Positions 63,369-64,000 of a DNA stretch of 64,000 nt are shown here, piece after piece. Within the stretch, counting starts at the first letter, position 1. Every line of letters starts with the position of its first letter. The stretch lies in assembly GCA_021815825.1 (NCBI GenBank), contig JAKAZO010000009.1, positions 1 through 64,000 of the forward strand, read 5' to 3'. Under the pieces are notes generated by a model. The model saw only the letters and a program-made list of their open reading frames with translations. It did no database searches and was not told the origin of the DNA. The stretch is from Pseudomonadota bacterium. GTDB lineage: Bacteria; Pseudomonadota; Alphaproteobacteria; Acetobacterales; Acetobacteraceae. Both the position numbers and the translations under genes were made by a program.

Positions 63369-64000
63369 GCGGGTCGGCGAGACGCCATCTGCTGGCCATC
63401 GAAGGCATGCAGCCGCCGGAGATTCTGAGCCTGCTCGACCTCGCCGAGAATTACGCGCTGCTCAACCGCTCCGGCAAGACGCAGCGCGACCTTCTGCGCG
63501 GACGCACGCTGATCAACCTGTTCTTCGAGGACAGTACCCGCACCCGCACCAGCTTCGAGCTCGCCGGCAAGCGGCTCGGCGCGGACGTGATCAACATGGC
63601 GGTCGCCACCTCCAGCGTGAACAAGGGCGAGACGCTGCTCGACACGGCGGCGACGCTGAACGCGATGCATTGCGACCTCCTGGTGGTGCGCCACGGCCAG
63701 TCCGGCGCGCCCAGCCTGCTGGCGCGGAAGGTGGACGCGGCCGTGATCAATGCCGGGGACGGCACCCACGAGCACCCGACGCAGGCGCTGCTCGATGCGC
63801 TCACCATCCGCCGCCGCAAGGGCCGCATCGCCGGACTGACGGTGGCGATCTGCGGCGACATCGCCCATTCGCGGGTCGCACGCTCCAACATCCATCTGCT
63901 CGGCGCGCTCGGCGCGCGCGTGCGGGTGATCGGTCCACCGACGCTGATCCCGGCCGAGATCGGCCGGCTCGGCGTCGAGGTCTTCCACGACATGTCCGCC
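63365..64000 (+). CDS. pyrB: Aspartate carbamoyltransferase catalytic subunit, cut by window edge
   Basis: The first 212 codons of PyrB, which makes carbamoyl-aspartate in pyrimidine synthesis. Carbamoyl phosphate binding [16 protein letters not shown], substrate loop [14 protein letters not shown] and [16 protein letters not shown] are present; the C-terminal aspartate-binding part lies beyond the window. pyrC is its usual next gene. Confidence 0.95.
   Translation, partial: MSGSARRHLLAIEGMQPPEILSLLDLAENYALLNRSGKTQRDLLRGRTLINLFFEDSTRTRTSFELAGKRLGADVINMAVATSSVNKGETLLDTAATLNAMHCDLLVVRHGQSGAPSLLARKVDAAVINAGDGTHEHPTQALLDALTIRRRKGRIAGLTVAICGDIAHSRVARSNIHLLGALGARVRVIGPPTLIPAEIGRLGVEVFHDMSA

Overview
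The window is about 64 kb of very GC-rich, densely coding bacterial chromosome with many 1-13 bp gene overlaps. Gene content and order fit an alphaproteobacterium, most likely Acetobacteraceae/Rhodospirillales. This rests on the trpG-trpD-trpC-moaC-moeA-lexA-comEC-gltX run, an alphaproteobacterial SOS box (GAAC-N7-GAAC) upstream of lexA, the mreBCD-mrdA-rodA operon, hslVU beside tRNA-Lys, an EgtB/EgtD ergothioneine pair, and PEP-CTERM surface proteins. The taxonomic call is inference from content, not from a search.

Layout. 1-6.8 kb: sulfur and small-molecule metabolism (metC cut by the window edge, a mercaptopyruvate-type sulfurtransferase, a NUDIX hydrolase, an XRE regulator, hydroxypyruvate isomerase, an AI-2E-family permease, a TauD-type dioxygenase). 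7-9 kb: two tandem proteins with PEP-CTERM-like tails and a small secreted protein, each followed by a hairpin. 9-13.2 kb: egtD/egtB, a slipin, a beta-lactamase-fold serine hydrolase. 13.2-17.8 kb: a minisatellite-bearing gap, then a GT4 glycosyltransferase/epimerase pair, a ROK sugar kinase and anmK. 18-24.6 kb: tyrS, a secreted CMD-family protein, a four-gene periplasmic redox module (secreted beta-type protein, cytochrome b, Tat-exported molybdopterin protein, cytochrome c fusion), then two more CMD/AhpD proteins. 24.8-31.8 kb: a minus-strand CoA-thioester catabolic cluster (AtuA pair, aryl-CoA ligase, SDR, enoyl-CoA hydratase, acyl-CoA dehydrogenase, TetR) with a perfect palindrome in front of the ligase. 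32-36 kb: a D-2-hydroxyacid dehydrogenase, detached fliO-fliP, and a Cox11/CtaG protein fused to a cytochrome c domain. 35.5-41 kb: cell-shape operon. 41-50 kb: SDR/enoyl-CoA hydratase, gyrA-coaD-cyclophilin, tRNA-Lys, hslVU, sufE. 50-64 kb: a GAF-GGDEF-EAL protein, trp/mo-cofactor/lexA genes, comEC, a DUF4344-like metallopeptidase, gltX, and a truncated pyrB.

Most of the window is housekeeping. The parts that stand out are the molybdopterin/cytochrome module, the AtuA-aryl-CoA cluster with its predicted TetR operator, the CtaG-cytochrome c fusion, and an unusual number of short GC-rich tandem duplications at gene boundaries. One of these places seven in-frame GTG codons, 15 bp apart, at the 5' end of trpD. 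I see no insertion sequence, prophage or CRISPR array.
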